Part shown: piece by piece, positions 9,128 through 16,685 of the stretch
Position numbering within the stretch: the stretch's first letter is position 1
Layout: each line of letters starts with the position of its first letter
DNA from: Pseudomonas sp. LD120
Lineage (GTDB): Bacteria > Pseudomonadota > Gammaproteobacteria > Pseudomonadales > Pseudomonadaceae
Direction of reading: 5' to 3'
Length of the DNA: 64,000 bases
Assembly: GCF_009861525.1 (NCBI RefSeq)
Contig: NZ_WVHL01000005.1
Location: 1,054,001-1,118,000, forward strand
Translations under genes and position numbers: made by a program
The notes under the pieces: model-generated
What the model saw: the letters and a program-made list of their open reading frames with translations, nothing else
What the model was told of the DNA's origin: nothing
Databases searched by the model: none

Positions 9128-9218
9128 GGCAGGACGTCGCCGGCAGGGACCGGGCTAACCTAAACCGGTAGTGGTACATCAAGCGTGTTTGCAATCACGC
9201 TTGTAGCCGTGTCAATTA

Positions 9219-9297
9219 ATGGCGGTTGCGTGCTGGCGGATTTTCGGATCCACCAGGTTGCTTCTTCCTGGCATTGCAGGCCTGCACGCAGCCGCCA
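9219..9297 (+). other. Possible relic or diverged copy of the DUF6124-leader stem
   Basis: TGGCGG (9220-9225) pairs with CCGCCA (9292-9297), and TGCGTGC (9227-9233) pairs with GCACGCA (9284-9290). An inner CCAGG...CCTGG hairpin is also present. The outer stem sequence and the CCTGC/GCCGCCACC context resemble the neighbouring leader at 8604-8680, but the outer 7-nt triad is not seen and no gene follows on this strand. Confidence 0.35.
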
Positions 9298-9330
9298 CCC
9301 TTGTTGAAGTGAGGTAGGGCCAGCGCGTTG

Positions 9331-9395
9331 CGCCTTTCGCTGGCAAGCCAGCTCCTACAACGGTCTGTGGGAGCCGGCTTGCCGGCGAAGGGCGC
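9331..9395. repeat. REP-type palindrome
   Basis: Imperfect inverted repeat built on GGCAAGCCAGCTCCTACA and its complement GGGAGCCGGCTTGCCGGCG, located just past the 3' end of the chemoreceptor gene. A related copy lies at 60037-60087. Confidence 0.75.
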
Positions 9396-9403
9396 GCTGC
9401 AAA

Positions 9404-11323
9404 TCAGACGCGGAAGTGGCTGACCATCATCTGCAACTGGCCGCCCAGGCGCGCCAGTTCAACACTGGAGGCAGCGGTTTCATCGCTGGCGGCGGCGGTC
9501 TGTTCGGACACGTCGCGCACGTTGATGATGCTGCGGCTGATCTCTTCGGCGACGGCGCTCTGTTGCTCGGCAGCGGCGGCGATCTGCTGGTTCATCGATT
9601 GGATGTTGGACACGGTGCGGGTGATGCTTTCCAGCGAGGCGCCGGCCTTGCGGGTCAGCTCGACGCTGCTGTCGGTGAGGCTGCGGCTGTTGCTCATCAC
9701 GGTGGCCACTTGCTGGGTGCCGTTTTGCAGGCCCGCCACCAGTTCTTCGATTTCTTCGGTGGACTTCTGGGTGCGCTGGGCCAGGGCCCGTACTTCATCG
9801 GCGACCACGGCGAAACCACGACCGGCTTCACCGGCGCGAGCGGCTTCGATGGCGGCGTTCAGCGCCAGCAGGTTGGTCTGTTCGGCCACAGCCTTGATCA
9901 CGTCCATGACGCTGCCAATCTTGTCGCTTTCCTTTTGCAGCACGGTCATGGCATCGGTGGAACGCACCACTTCGCTGGCTAGGCGCTCGATCTGCTCAAT
10001 GGCCTGGGACACCACTTTGTCACCTTGACGGGCTTCGCCATCGGCGGCGGCCGCGGCCTGGGAGGCTTCTTCGGCGTTACGTGCAACTTCCTGCACGGTG
10101 GCGGTCATCTCGTGCATGGCGGTGGCGACCTGGTCGGTCTCGACTTTCTGGCTGTTGACCCCGGCGCTGGTTTCTTCGGTCACGGCCGACAGCTCTTCCG
10201 CGGCGCTGGCGATCTGCGTCACGCCGTCGCGGATGCCGCCGATCAGTTCGCGCAGGGTCACGCCCATGCGGGCGATGCCTTGTTGCAGCACGCCCAGTTC
10301 GTCGCGGCGGGTGACCCGCAGGTTTTCAGTGAGGTCGCCGGAGGCAATACGCTCGACCACGACCAGGGTTTCCTGCAGTGGTCGGGTGATTTGCCGGGTG
10401 ATGATCACCGCGGCCAGTACGCCCACCAGCAGCGCCAGCAGGGTACTGATCAATTGCAGGTTACGCGCCTGGGCGCTTTCGACGTCGCGACGATCCAGTT
10501 GGAATTGGTACATGGCGTCGCTGCGGCTGACGATGTCGGCGCCCTGTTCGGTCATTTCCTTGCGCGCTTGTACGGCATCGTTGAGGGCTGCCTTGAACGA
10601 CTGCAGCGAACCGCGGTAGCCGTTCAGGGCGCTTTCCAGTCGTTGCAGGGCCTCGTGCTGGGTGCCGCTGAAATGAGCCTTGAGCTGGCCCAGTTCGGTA
10701 ATCGCGGCGTTGAGTTGGGTTACCGCCTTGAGTTCGTTTTGCGGGTTGCTGGTGTTGGTGTAGCCACGCACTTCATAGCGTGCCAGGAGGAAGGCTTCCT
10801 TGGCCTGGGTGATGGCCTGGAGCTGTACGAAACGCTCGTCGCTCATGGGCATTTGCGTGACCCGGGTGTTGATCTCGTTGATCAGCGCGTTAGCGCTTTC
10901 GGCGTTCTGGCTCATGCTCAGGCGCGCGGCGTCGCCGTTGCGGTAGGCGCTGCGCATCTTGTTCAGCGACTCCTGATAGGCGCTGATGGTGGCACCCAGG
11001 GCTTGCAGTTGCTTGACGTTTTCCGGGTTGGTGAAGGAATTCAGGAGGCGTTTCTGCTGAGCGCTGAAACTGTCCAGGTGGCTCTGGACATTCTGCGCGG
11101 CGCTTTCGTCACCGTTGGCCAGCATGTATTGCAGGCGGGCGACACGCAGCTTGGTCAGACCGGCGTTGAACTGGGTGATGTCGCTCATCCAGTTGCTGCG
11201 ATCGATCAGGCTGCCCAGGCTGGTCCAGCCGGTCAGCGCAAGGACGGTGGTCAGGGCCAGGACCAGGCCGAAACCCAGGCCCAGCTTGAGGTTGACGCTG
11301 ATGTTGGCAAACCAACTATTCAT
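9404..11323 (-). CDS. Methyl-accepting chemotaxis protein, McpS-like (HBM sensor)
   Basis: A 639-aa inner-membrane chemoreceptor. I chose ATG 11323 because GGAGGAAT lies just upstream; the frame stays open further upstream without signals. It has a first transmembrane helix near residues 10-32. A long helical periplasmic domain (about 35-285) has the length of the bimodular HBM sensor and the MNSWFANISVNLKLGLGFGL start typical of McpS. A second membrane helix lies near 290-312 (LISTLLALLVGVLAAVIITRQ). Then come HAMP (about 312-365) and a signalling domain with the hairpin tip EQTNLLALNAAIEAARAGEAG. By analogy with McpS, TCA-cycle acids are plausible ligands. A FliA-type promoter candidate lies upstream. 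Confidence 0.93.
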   Translation of the reverse strand: MNSWFANISVNLKLGLGFGLVLALTTVLALTGWTSLGSLIDRSNWMSDITQFNAGLTKLRVARLQYMLANGDESAAQNVQSHLDSFSAQQKRLLNSFTNPENVKQLQALGATISAYQESLNKMRSAYRNGDAARLSMSQNAESANALINEINTRVTQMPMSDERFVQLQAITQAKEAFLLARYEVRGYTNTSNPQNELKAVTQLNAAITELGQLKAHFSGTQHEALQRLESALNGYRGSLQSFKAALNDAVQARKEMTEQGADIVSRSDAMYQFQLDRRDVESAQARNLQLISTLLALLVGVLAAVIITRQITRPLQETLVVVERIASGDLTENLRVTRRDELGVLQQGIARMGVTLRELIGGIRDGVTQIASAAEELSAVTEETSAGVNSQKVETDQVATAMHEMTATVQEVARNAEEASQAAAAADGEARQGDKVVSQAIEQIERLASEVVRSTDAMTVLQKESDKIGSVMDVIKAVAEQTNLLALNAAIEAARAGEAGRGFAVVADEVRALAQRTQKSTEEIEELVAGLQNGTQQVATVMSNSRSLTDSSVELTRKAGASLESITRTVSNIQSMNQQIAAAAEQQSAVAEEISRSIINVRDVSEQTAAASDETAASSVELARLGGQLQMMVSHFRV

Positions 11324-11414
11324 TAAATTCCTCCAGGAACATTTCGCTTCTTGATCTTTAAGTTGGCTGGAAGATTGTTTTTGTAGATGACCAGCAAGGT
11401 GTTTTGTAGGGGGG

Positions 11415-11442
11415 GTATCGGCGGGAGGTGCCATAGCTGAAA
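11415..11442 (-). promoter_or_regulatory. Candidate FliA (sigma-28) promoter of the chemoreceptor gene
   Basis: On the minus strand GCCGATAC (complement of 11415-11422) matches 7 of 8 bases of the flagellar-sigma -10 GCCGATAA. It lies about 90 nt before the chemoreceptor start, and the -35 side (TTTCAG) is only a partial match. Chemoreceptor genes are commonly FliA-dependent. Confidence 0.45.
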
Positions 11443-11685
11443 CGATTTCGTTGGCATTGCGTCAAGACAATGTTTCAGATGATGTGCGCTATTTTTTTCG
11501 GGCTTAACCGCCGGTCCGTTGAGCTTTTTTTCACATTCATTTCACCCGAGCCCCACGCTTGCCTCCCTAGAGTCGGCTGAGTCGATCGCCCAGGCACTCG
11601 ACAGCGCTCAATTGTCATTTGGGACTTGTAGTCTCGGCGCGAGCGGCTCAATGCACCGAATCATTCTCAGAGGGGCAGTTGCACC
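11443..11685. other. Intergenic region between chemoreceptor and histidine-phosphatase genes
   Basis: The gene-free stretch between the divergent genes runs from 11324 to 11685. Apart from the promoter candidate at 11415-11442 I see no convincing gene, RNA or repeat. It is comparatively T-rich around 11490-11545. Confidence 0.5.
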
Positions 11686-12363
11686 GTGACCACACGACTC
11701 GCTTTTGCGCCGGTCAAACGCTCGCTCTTGGCAAGCGCGCTGCTGGGTTACAGACGCCGGCTGGCACTGTTGGCAGGTGTTCTGTTCGTATTTGCTTTGG
11801 GGCTGCTCTGGCTGGAGCCGGCGGCTGTGCCCGACCTGGCCCACGGCAATGTGGCGGGGATCAAGGCCTTGACCCGCAGTTGGGCCAAGGGCGACATGAT
11901 CGTGCTGGTGCGCCATGTGGAGCGTTGCGATCGCTCCAATGCCGTTTGTCTGGGGCCGGCCGACGGTATTACCGATCGCGCCCGCGATGTGGCCGTGAGT
12001 ATCGGTGCGCAGTTCGAACACCTGGGCCTTGCGCATACCGATATCTACAACAGCCCCATGACCCGTACCGCACAGACGGCTGGCTACATGTTCAGCAAAG
12101 TCAGCAGCGGCGACGACTGGCTGTTCAATTGCAAGAACAGCATGCTGCATGACGTGCTGGCGCATAAGGTCAGCGGGCGCAATCTGGTGTTGGTCACCCA
12201 CAGTGAATGCATGGATCAACTGGAGAAGGACCTGAAGCTGGCGACCCCGACCCTGGGTTACGGTGCGTCGGTGTTTGTCTCCACCGACACCCTCAATGGC
12301 GCGCCGAAGATGCTCGGCCTGATCGAGGCCAGCGACTGGCGCTCGGTGAACCTCAAACTCTGA
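11686..12363 (+). CDS. Membrane-anchored histidine phosphatase family protein
   Basis: A 225-aa protein starting with GTG. A single transmembrane anchor (about residues 28-46, LALLAGVLFVFALGLLWL) precedes a periplasm-facing phosphoglycerate-mutase-like domain. The phosphohistidine motif appears as LVRHVERCD (RHG-like, with V in place of G), then SPMTRTAQT and the second histidine in VTHSECM. This arrangement resembles Ais/PmrG-type lipopolysaccharide core phosphatases, which is a plausible but unproven role. The gene is convergent with the DUF2589 module. Confidence 0.8.
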   Translation: MTTRLAFAPVKRSLLASALLGYRRRLALLAGVLFVFALGLLWLEPAAVPDLAHGNVAGIKALTRSWAKGDMIVLVRHVERCDRSNAVCLGPADGITDRARDVAVSIGAQFEHLGLAHTDIYNSPMTRTAQTAGYMFSKVSSGDDWLFNCKNSMLHDVLAHKVSGRNLVLVTHSECMDQLEKDLKLATPTLGYGASVFVSTDTLNGAPKMLGLIEASDWRSVNLKL

Positions 12364-12426
12364 GGGCAGGCGGCCGCTGGGGCTGGCCGGCCCTCATGGG
12401 CCATCGGGCCGGTCATCTGCCGTAGC

Positions 12427-13005
12427 TCAAGGCGCCAGTACGTCCGGGTCGGCAGGCGCATTGCCGGCGGGTGCTGCCGGAGCCGGACCCTCATTGAAGC
12501 GTTGCGGGCTGATCAGGTTGGTGAACTCTTCGATCAAGCGCTGGATCGCTTCCGGCGGCTGGCAGTCGCGAAACTCCATGCTGATCTGTACCTCGTCCGG
12601 GTCGCGTTCCTGGCCATCACGTTTGCCGCTGCCGAAGGTGACGAAAAACGTCTCGCTTTGCAGCTCGCCATTCTCCAAGTCGTGGCTGGCCTTCTGCAGC
12701 TCGGTGGCCTGCATGCGCACCGACAGGTCGACGGTCATCTTGTGCAGGGCCAGGCCCTTGGGTGAGACCAGGGCAATCAGCGGCACATTGATGATGTGGT
12801 CTTCGTTGAGCGCCACCTCGACCATCTTGGCCTTCATCGGCGTGCCCAGGTCGTTGACGTTGTAGTCGAAGAACTGGTCGAACAACTTGATGTACTGCTG
12901 GGCGATCAGGTTGTGAGTGGCGGCGGCGGCCTGATGCATGCCTCGGGTGATGTGGCTCAGGTCGCTGGCCGACATGGGCTCCTTGCTGCGGGAAAAAAAC
13001 GCCAT
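12427..13005 (-). CDS. DUF2589-domain protein (first copy)
   Basis: A 192-aa soluble protein of unknown function. It has no signal peptide or membrane segment. It contains the DUF2589-like block IINVPLIALVSPKGLALHKMTVDLSVRMQA followed by VQISMEFRDCQPPEAIQRLIEEFTNLI. The tail (from about residue 165) is rich in Pro and Ala. It shares architecture with the protein encoded just upstream at 13086-13745 (a MRIPLLAAISHPNITIEEGSIEFELTI block and an EALMRVIDFLTDA helix), and both genes have the same AAGGAAC Shine-Dalgarno context. The two are probably ancient duplicates. Confidence 0.7.
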   Translation of the reverse strand: MAFFSRSKEPMSASDLSHITRGMHQAAAATHNLIAQQYIKLFDQFFDYNVNDLGTPMKAKMVEVALNEDHIINVPLIALVSPKGLALHKMTVDLSVRMQATELQKASHDLENGELQSETFFVTFGSGKRDGQERDPDEVQISMEFRDCQPPEAIQRLIEEFTNLISPQRFNEGPAPAAPAGNAPADPDVLAP

Positions 13006-13085
13006 GGATCACGTTCCTTGTTCGGTGGCTGAGGTGCCCCGCCGTGAAGGCGGGGCGGGTGACTGGGGCGAAGGTGCGGTGTGGA

Positions 13086-13745
13086 TCAACCGCCGGTACC
13101 GGTTTTCTTCTCGGCCGCGGCGCCCGGCATTGCCAGCGTATTAGCGGTTGGCAGCTTGTCCGGGTCGGTCGCTTGAGTGCTTGGCAGCCGCACCGGCTTG
13201 GTGGCGGCGTCGGTGAGGAAGTCGATGACGCGCATCAGGGCTTCCGGTGGGTCCTGGCGGACGATCTTGGTGCTGATGGCGTAGCGCGCGCGGGTGTCGG
13301 TCTTGCGGGTCTGGGTGGATTTGTGGCTCGCCGCGCCCTTGACCGACACACTGAACGGGCCCCAGCCCAGCTTCGCCTCGAAGCTGCCGGAGGCTTCGGT
13401 GGCGCTGGTGTCTTCGGCCATCTGGCTGATGGTCAGCTCGAACTCGATGGAGCCTTCCTCGATGGTGATGTTGGGGTGACTGATGGCCGCCAGCAGCGGA
13501 ATGCGCATCGACTTCTTCACCGTGCCCTTGTAGACGCCCTGTTCATCCACCAGGGTTTCGTCGTAGTCGAACTGCACCGAGACCGCCTGGCCGTCCTTGA
13601 TGCACACGCCCATCAGGAAGTCCGCATAGGCTTTGCTCGCGGCGACCTGCGCCTGAATCATCGCCATCAACGGACCGGTGATCATCTTGTCCAGGGGCAG
13701 CGCGGCAATCACGCCACCGATCAAGCCCTTATCAATATCTGCCAT
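13086..13745 (-). CDS. DUF2589-domain protein (second copy)
   Basis: A 219-aa soluble protein of unknown function. Residues about 5-60 form a helical N-terminus (IAALPLDKMITGPLMAMIQAQVAASKAYADFLM). The central block SMRIPLLAAISHPNITIEEGSIEFELTISQ is the DUF2589 signature, and residues 115-190 include GWGPFSVSVKGAASHKS. The C-terminus is Pro/Ala rich. It lies between the Mor-like gene (ends 13828) and its paralogue (starts 13005) on the same strand, suggesting co-expression. Confidence 0.72.
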   Translation of the reverse strand: MADIDKGLIGGVIAALPLDKMITGPLMAMIQAQVAASKAYADFLMGVCIKDGQAVSVQFDYDETLVDEQGVYKGTVKKSMRIPLLAAISHPNITIEEGSIEFELTISQMAEDTSATEASGSFEAKLGWGPFSVSVKGAASHKSTQTRKTDTRARYAISTKIVRQDPPEALMRVIDFLTDAATKPVRLPSTQATDPDKLPTANTLAMPGAAAEKKTGTGG

Positions 13746-13827
13746 GGTCTAGTTCCTTGTTTTTCGTTGCGCGAAATGCGCACCTGCACCTTAAGAAAAC
13801 CGTGACGGCCGAATCAGCGGGAATCGC

Positions 13828-14211
13828 TTACCGGTGTGTGTTGACCTCCAGGCGGCGGATGTTGCCGATCTGTCGCAGGCTCAGGCCGTACTTGTCGGCC
13901 AGCACGCTGCGGGAAATGCCCCCCAGGCTTTCCAACTGGATGTGCTGGTTGCGGATCTGCCGGCAGAAGTGGTCGGCCTTGGGGATTTCCAGGGCCAGGC
14001 CGGCGAAGCGTTCGATCAGGGCGTTGAGGGCGTCGGGAGGCAGGATCAGGGCCAGCGAGGTGCGTTCGGCGTGCTTGGGAATGTACTTGGGGCGGCCGCC
14101 GTATTCGCGGGTCAGGCGGTAGGCGTTCTCCAGGCCGATGCAGTCGATGAGGGCCTGGAGCGAGTGGGGGAGTTGGCGAACATCAATGAGACTGAGGTCT
14201 TTCACGTCCAT
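13828..14211 (-). CDS. Mor-type transcription activator-like protein
   Basis: A 127-aa protein related to the Mu middle-operon regulator (Mor) family. The N-terminal half (LPHSLQALIDCIGLENAYRLTREYGGRPKYIPK) matches the Mor dimerisation region, including the YGG turn typical of the family. The C-terminus (SRSVLADKYGLSLRQIGNIRRL) is a helix-turn-helix. The start is fixed by a strong GGAGGT site 6 nt upstream. It heads the DUF2589 genes and is divergent from the lysozyme gene, so it is a candidate activator of both. Confidence 0.78.
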   Translation of the reverse strand: MDVKDLSLIDVRQLPHSLQALIDCIGLENAYRLTREYGGRPKYIPKHAERTSLALILPPDALNALIERFAGLALEIPKADHFCRQIRNQHIQLESLGGISRSVLADKYGLSLRQIGNIRRLEVNTHR

Positions 14212-14280
14212 TTGGTACCTCCTTGGAATTATGGGTAACGCTGGTTCGATCCTAAGGAGGTGCCTCGTCCGTTGTTCAGT

Positions 14281-14292
14281 GGGAAATTTCCC
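14281..14292. promoter_or_regulatory. 12-bp palindrome in the Mor/lysozyme divergent promoter region
   Basis: GGGAAATTTCCC is a perfect palindrome located between the divergent starts at 14211 and 14380. It is a plausible operator; binding by the Mor-like protein is only inference. Confidence 0.35.
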
Positions 14293-14379
14293 CCCTATTA
14301 ATGGGAACTATTACATCCTGATTTTGTATCGGTCGCGGGTGGTGCACTGGCTTTTCTTCAACTGGATGAGGAAATATCC

Positions 14380-14937
14380 ATGTCTCGTTATGCGATTGAT
14401 TTCAGTTTCATCGCCGCCCTCGAAGGCGGTGCCATGACTCGCGGTTACGTGCCGGACGCGGCCAACAGCAAAAGCGGGGTCACGGTGGGCACCGGGTTCG
14501 ACCTGGGGCAGCGCGGGGTCCGGGATCTGCAGGCGCTCAACCTGCCGGCGGATCTGCTGCGGCGGTTGACACCGTACCTGGGGCTGACGGGGCCCAAGGC
14601 TAAGCAGTTTCTCACTGACCAGCCCCTGAGCATCAGCAGCGCCGAGGCCGAGCTTATCGACGAGGCGTACAAGGCGCCCTTCGTCGATCGACTGGCAGCG
14701 GCTTATACCCGGGCCAGCGGGGTGGATTTTGCCCAACTGCCGGCGCCGATGCAGACCGTGATCGCCTCGGTGGCCTTTCAGTACGGCAATCTGGCCACTC
14801 GCACGCCGAACTTCTGGGCCCAGGTGGTGTCCCGCGACTGGAAGAGTGCCCTGGCCAACCTGCGCAGTTTTGGCGACAGCTACACCACCCGTCGGCGCAA
14901 GGAGGCCGATCTGCTGGGCTCGCAGCTAACCTCGTAA
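14380..14937 (+). CDS. Pesticin/T4-type lysozyme-like protein
   Basis: A 185-aa muramidase-like protein without signal peptide. The N-terminus FSFIAALEGG carries the glutamate expected for the T4-lysozyme/pesticin catalytic site. It is followed by YVPDAANSKSGVTVGTGFDLGQ, the Thr/Asp loop typical of pesticin-like glycoside hydrolases. Later features (FQYGNLATRTPNFWAQVVSRDW) fit the C-terminal helical lobe. The start follows GAGGAAA by about 7 nt. It is the only plus-strand gene in an otherwise minus-strand module. No holin or spanin gene is beside it, so export or release is unexplained. Confidence 0.8.
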   Translation: MSRYAIDFSFIAALEGGAMTRGYVPDAANSKSGVTVGTGFDLGQRGVRDLQALNLPADLLRRLTPYLGLTGPKAKQFLTDQPLSISSAEAELIDEAYKAPFVDRLAAAYTRASGVDFAQLPAPMQTVIASVAFQYGNLATRTPNFWAQVVSRDWKSALANLRSFGDSYTTRRRKEADLLGSQLTS

Positions 14938-14979
14938 GCGCTTGCCGCCCAGGCTCAAGACCTGGGCGGCTCGCCGGCT

Positions 14980-15438
14980 TCAAGGGCAGGGGTAGGTGTG
15001 CAGCAGGCTCGCATTGCCCATGTGGCTGGTGTCATCGGGCTGCGTGTTGCTGGGCAGCGAACGCCAGTCCACCAACAGGCACATGGCCTTGAGGGAAATA
15101 CCCTTGGCCTGGCCGATGAAGTTGGAAAACTCGTAGCGGTACAGCGCCTGGGTGGTGTTTTGCGCGGACACGCTGTTGGCATTGCGCAAGGTAGTGCGGG
15201 CCATGTCCGGCAGTTTGTCGTGGCTGACGGTAAAGCGCGGTTGCTCGCCCTGTTGGGTGAACGCGCCCTTGTCCCGAGAGCGTTTCCACAGTTGCTGCCA
15301 TTGGCTGTTGCCGGCGGCGGGGCTCAGGGTGGCGGCGTAGGCCTTGAGGGTGGCGGGTGGGAGGTGGGTGGTTTCCAGGGCGTGGGCAGCGCTGGCCAGC
15401 AGGCTCAGGCCGAGGATCAGTGAACGCAGCATCAACAT
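14980..15438 (-). CDS. Small secreted protein of unknown function
   Basis: A 152-aa protein with a clear signal peptide (MLMLRSLILGLSLLASAAHA, cleavage after AHA). The start is supported by AAGGAGA about 7 nt upstream. The mature part contains two cysteines (CLLVDWRSLPSNTQPDD and the penultimate residue), which could form one disulfide in the periplasm or outside. Polar stretches such as TLRNANSVSAQNTTQALYRYEFSNF follow. I do not recognise a family. The gene is downstream of the QExxH protein gene on the same strand. Confidence 0.65.
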   Translation of the reverse strand: MLMLRSLILGLSLLASAAHALETTHLPPATLKAYAATLSPAAGNSQWQQLWKRSRDKGAFTQQGEQPRFTVSHDKLPDMARTTLRNANSVSAQNTTQALYRYEFSNFIGQAKGISLKAMCLLVDWRSLPSNTQPDDTSHMGNASLLHTYPCP

Positions 15439-15525
15439 GGGAATATCTCCTTTTCCAGGCCGCAACGGCCCGAGCCGAACACGGGGAAGTCCCCCGGCGA
15501 CAGGGTGCCGCCGGGGCAGCAAAGC

Positions 15526-16074
15526 TTAGCGGGCGTCGAGGTAATCCCAGCGCAGGCCTTCCTTGTTGTTTTTAGCAGTCAGTTCCTTGGCCACGGTGTT
15601 CTCGATGGCGTTGACGTTGATGTTTTCCACTTCGAGGATGTTTTTGTCCGCCAGTTGCTTGCGGAACTCGGCCTTGTTGGTGAGGAACTGGCAGGCGTGT
15701 CCCAGCTCCTGCATCAGCACCAGGGCCGGGGACAGGCGCTCGACCCGATCGCTGCTGAACAGCGCGAGGAATTTCTGGAAGTTGCTCAGGTCCGGCTGTT
15801 TGTATTTTTTCTCGATGGCATAGACCTGGGACTTGAGGTTCCACACCACGCGCCCGGCGGAAGTGGTGGAGGTGGTGGCCGGAGGAATCCAGCGGTCGGT
15901 CTTGTCCGGGGCCGACGAGTTGGTGACTTCCACGATCAGCTCTTCCTTGACGGCGATCAGTTCGTCGAGCAGGAAATTGGCCAGGTCGGATTGGCGCAGA
16001 TAGCGGCAGGCATCGTCGAAGCGTTTCTGGGCGACGGCCTGGTCCAGGGTCGTAGTGGTAACGCTGATGGTCAT
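15526..16074 (-). CDS. M91-like zinc-metallopeptidase-fold protein with QExxH in place of HExxH
   Basis: A 182-aa protein. The core LSPALVLMQELGHACQF (about residues 114-130) lines up with the active-site helix of M91/NleD-like zinc peptidases, but residue 122 is Gln where the first zinc-binding His is expected. The downstream NAIENTVAKELTAKN...R..Y stretch resembles the distal glutamate/arginine/tyrosine region of that family. Start 16074 follows AAGGAG by 7 nt. Either catalysis has been lost (an inhibitor or binding module) or the metal site is altered. It is the first gene of the minus-strand module. Confidence 0.6.
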   Translation of the reverse strand: MTISVTTTTLDQAVAQKRFDDACRYLRQSDLANFLLDELIAVKEELIVEVTNSSAPDKTDRWIPPATTSTTSAGRVVWNLKSQVYAIEKKYKQPDLSNFQKFLALFSSDRVERLSPALVLMQELGHACQFLTNKAEFRKQLADKNILEVENINVNAIENTVAKELTAKNNKEGLRWDYLDAR

Positions 16075-16272
16075 GACTGACTCCTTTGAGGAAATGCCCG
16101 TCAATGGGCAGGAGTCATGGTTTCAAGGGCGGTGAGCGGGTATCAGCGGGAAAGGGTTCAGGGGTGGGGTTCTAGGGATAGGGGACGACGGGGATGGGCA
16201 TTTCAATTTCCCGCGAGTAAAGTGCGGCGCCCGGGAAATGAATCCCGGACGCTTTTTCCATGGAGTTACGTC

Positions 16273-16608
16273 GTGAAGCACATCAGCAAAGTCGTTGCCT
16301 CTGCCTGCCTCGGTCTGGTTCTTGCGGGCTGCACCGGCGCCCCGATGAAAACCCAGCAGTTGGACAGCAGCCAGTACACCGTCATTGGTCACAGCGAAGG
16401 GAGCGCCACCGGCATCATGTTGCTGGGCATGTTCCCGATCCAGCAGAACAACCGCTTCGTACGCGCCCAGACTGCGGCGATCAAGGCCAAGGGCGGTGAT
16501 GCTCTGATCAACACCCAGGTCCAGGAAAGCTGGTTCTGGGCCTGGGTCCTGAACGGCTACACCACCAAGGTCTCCGGTGACGTGGTCAAGCTCAAAAACC
16601 CTCAGTGA
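16273..16608 (+). CDS. Small lipoprotein (TRL-like)
   Basis: A 111-aa protein with a lipoprotein signal peptide ending in the lipobox LAGC (Cys at about residue 21). The start is GTG 16273, which has GGAG 7 nt upstream; the frame remains open upstream without signals. The mature part (ATGIMLLGMFPIQQNN, AIKAKGGDALINTQVQESWFWAWVLNGYTTKVSGDVVKL) resembles the TRL-like family of small envelope lipoproteins. Function unknown. Confidence 0.75.
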   Translation: MKHISKVVASACLGLVLAGCTGAPMKTQQLDSSQYTVIGHSEGSATGIMLLGMFPIQQNNRFVRAQTAAIKAKGGDALINTQVQESWFWAWVLNGYTTKVSGDVVKLKNPQ

Positions 16609-16644
16609 TTCTCTGCTGAGGCGCGGCCGGTTAAACGTCCGCCG

Positions 16645-16683
16645 AACAGAAACGGCACCTGATTCAGGTGCCGTTTCTGTTTG
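16645..16683. terminator. Bidirectional terminator
   Basis: A long perfect stem (AAACGGCACCTGA / TCAGGTGCCGTTT with flanking A/T) lies between the convergent lipoprotein and glycosyltransferase genes. It has A- and T-rich flanks on both sides. Confidence 0.88.
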
Positions 16684-16685
16684 CC

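Noticed and set aside
10025..11326. Long plus-strand frame opposite the chemoreceptor gene
   Set aside because: It is the codon-bias shadow of the minus-strand chemoreceptor, with no ribosome site or family similarity. Similar long antisense frames over the BCCT, dipeptidase, aldehyde dehydrogenase and lactate genes were dismissed for the same reason.
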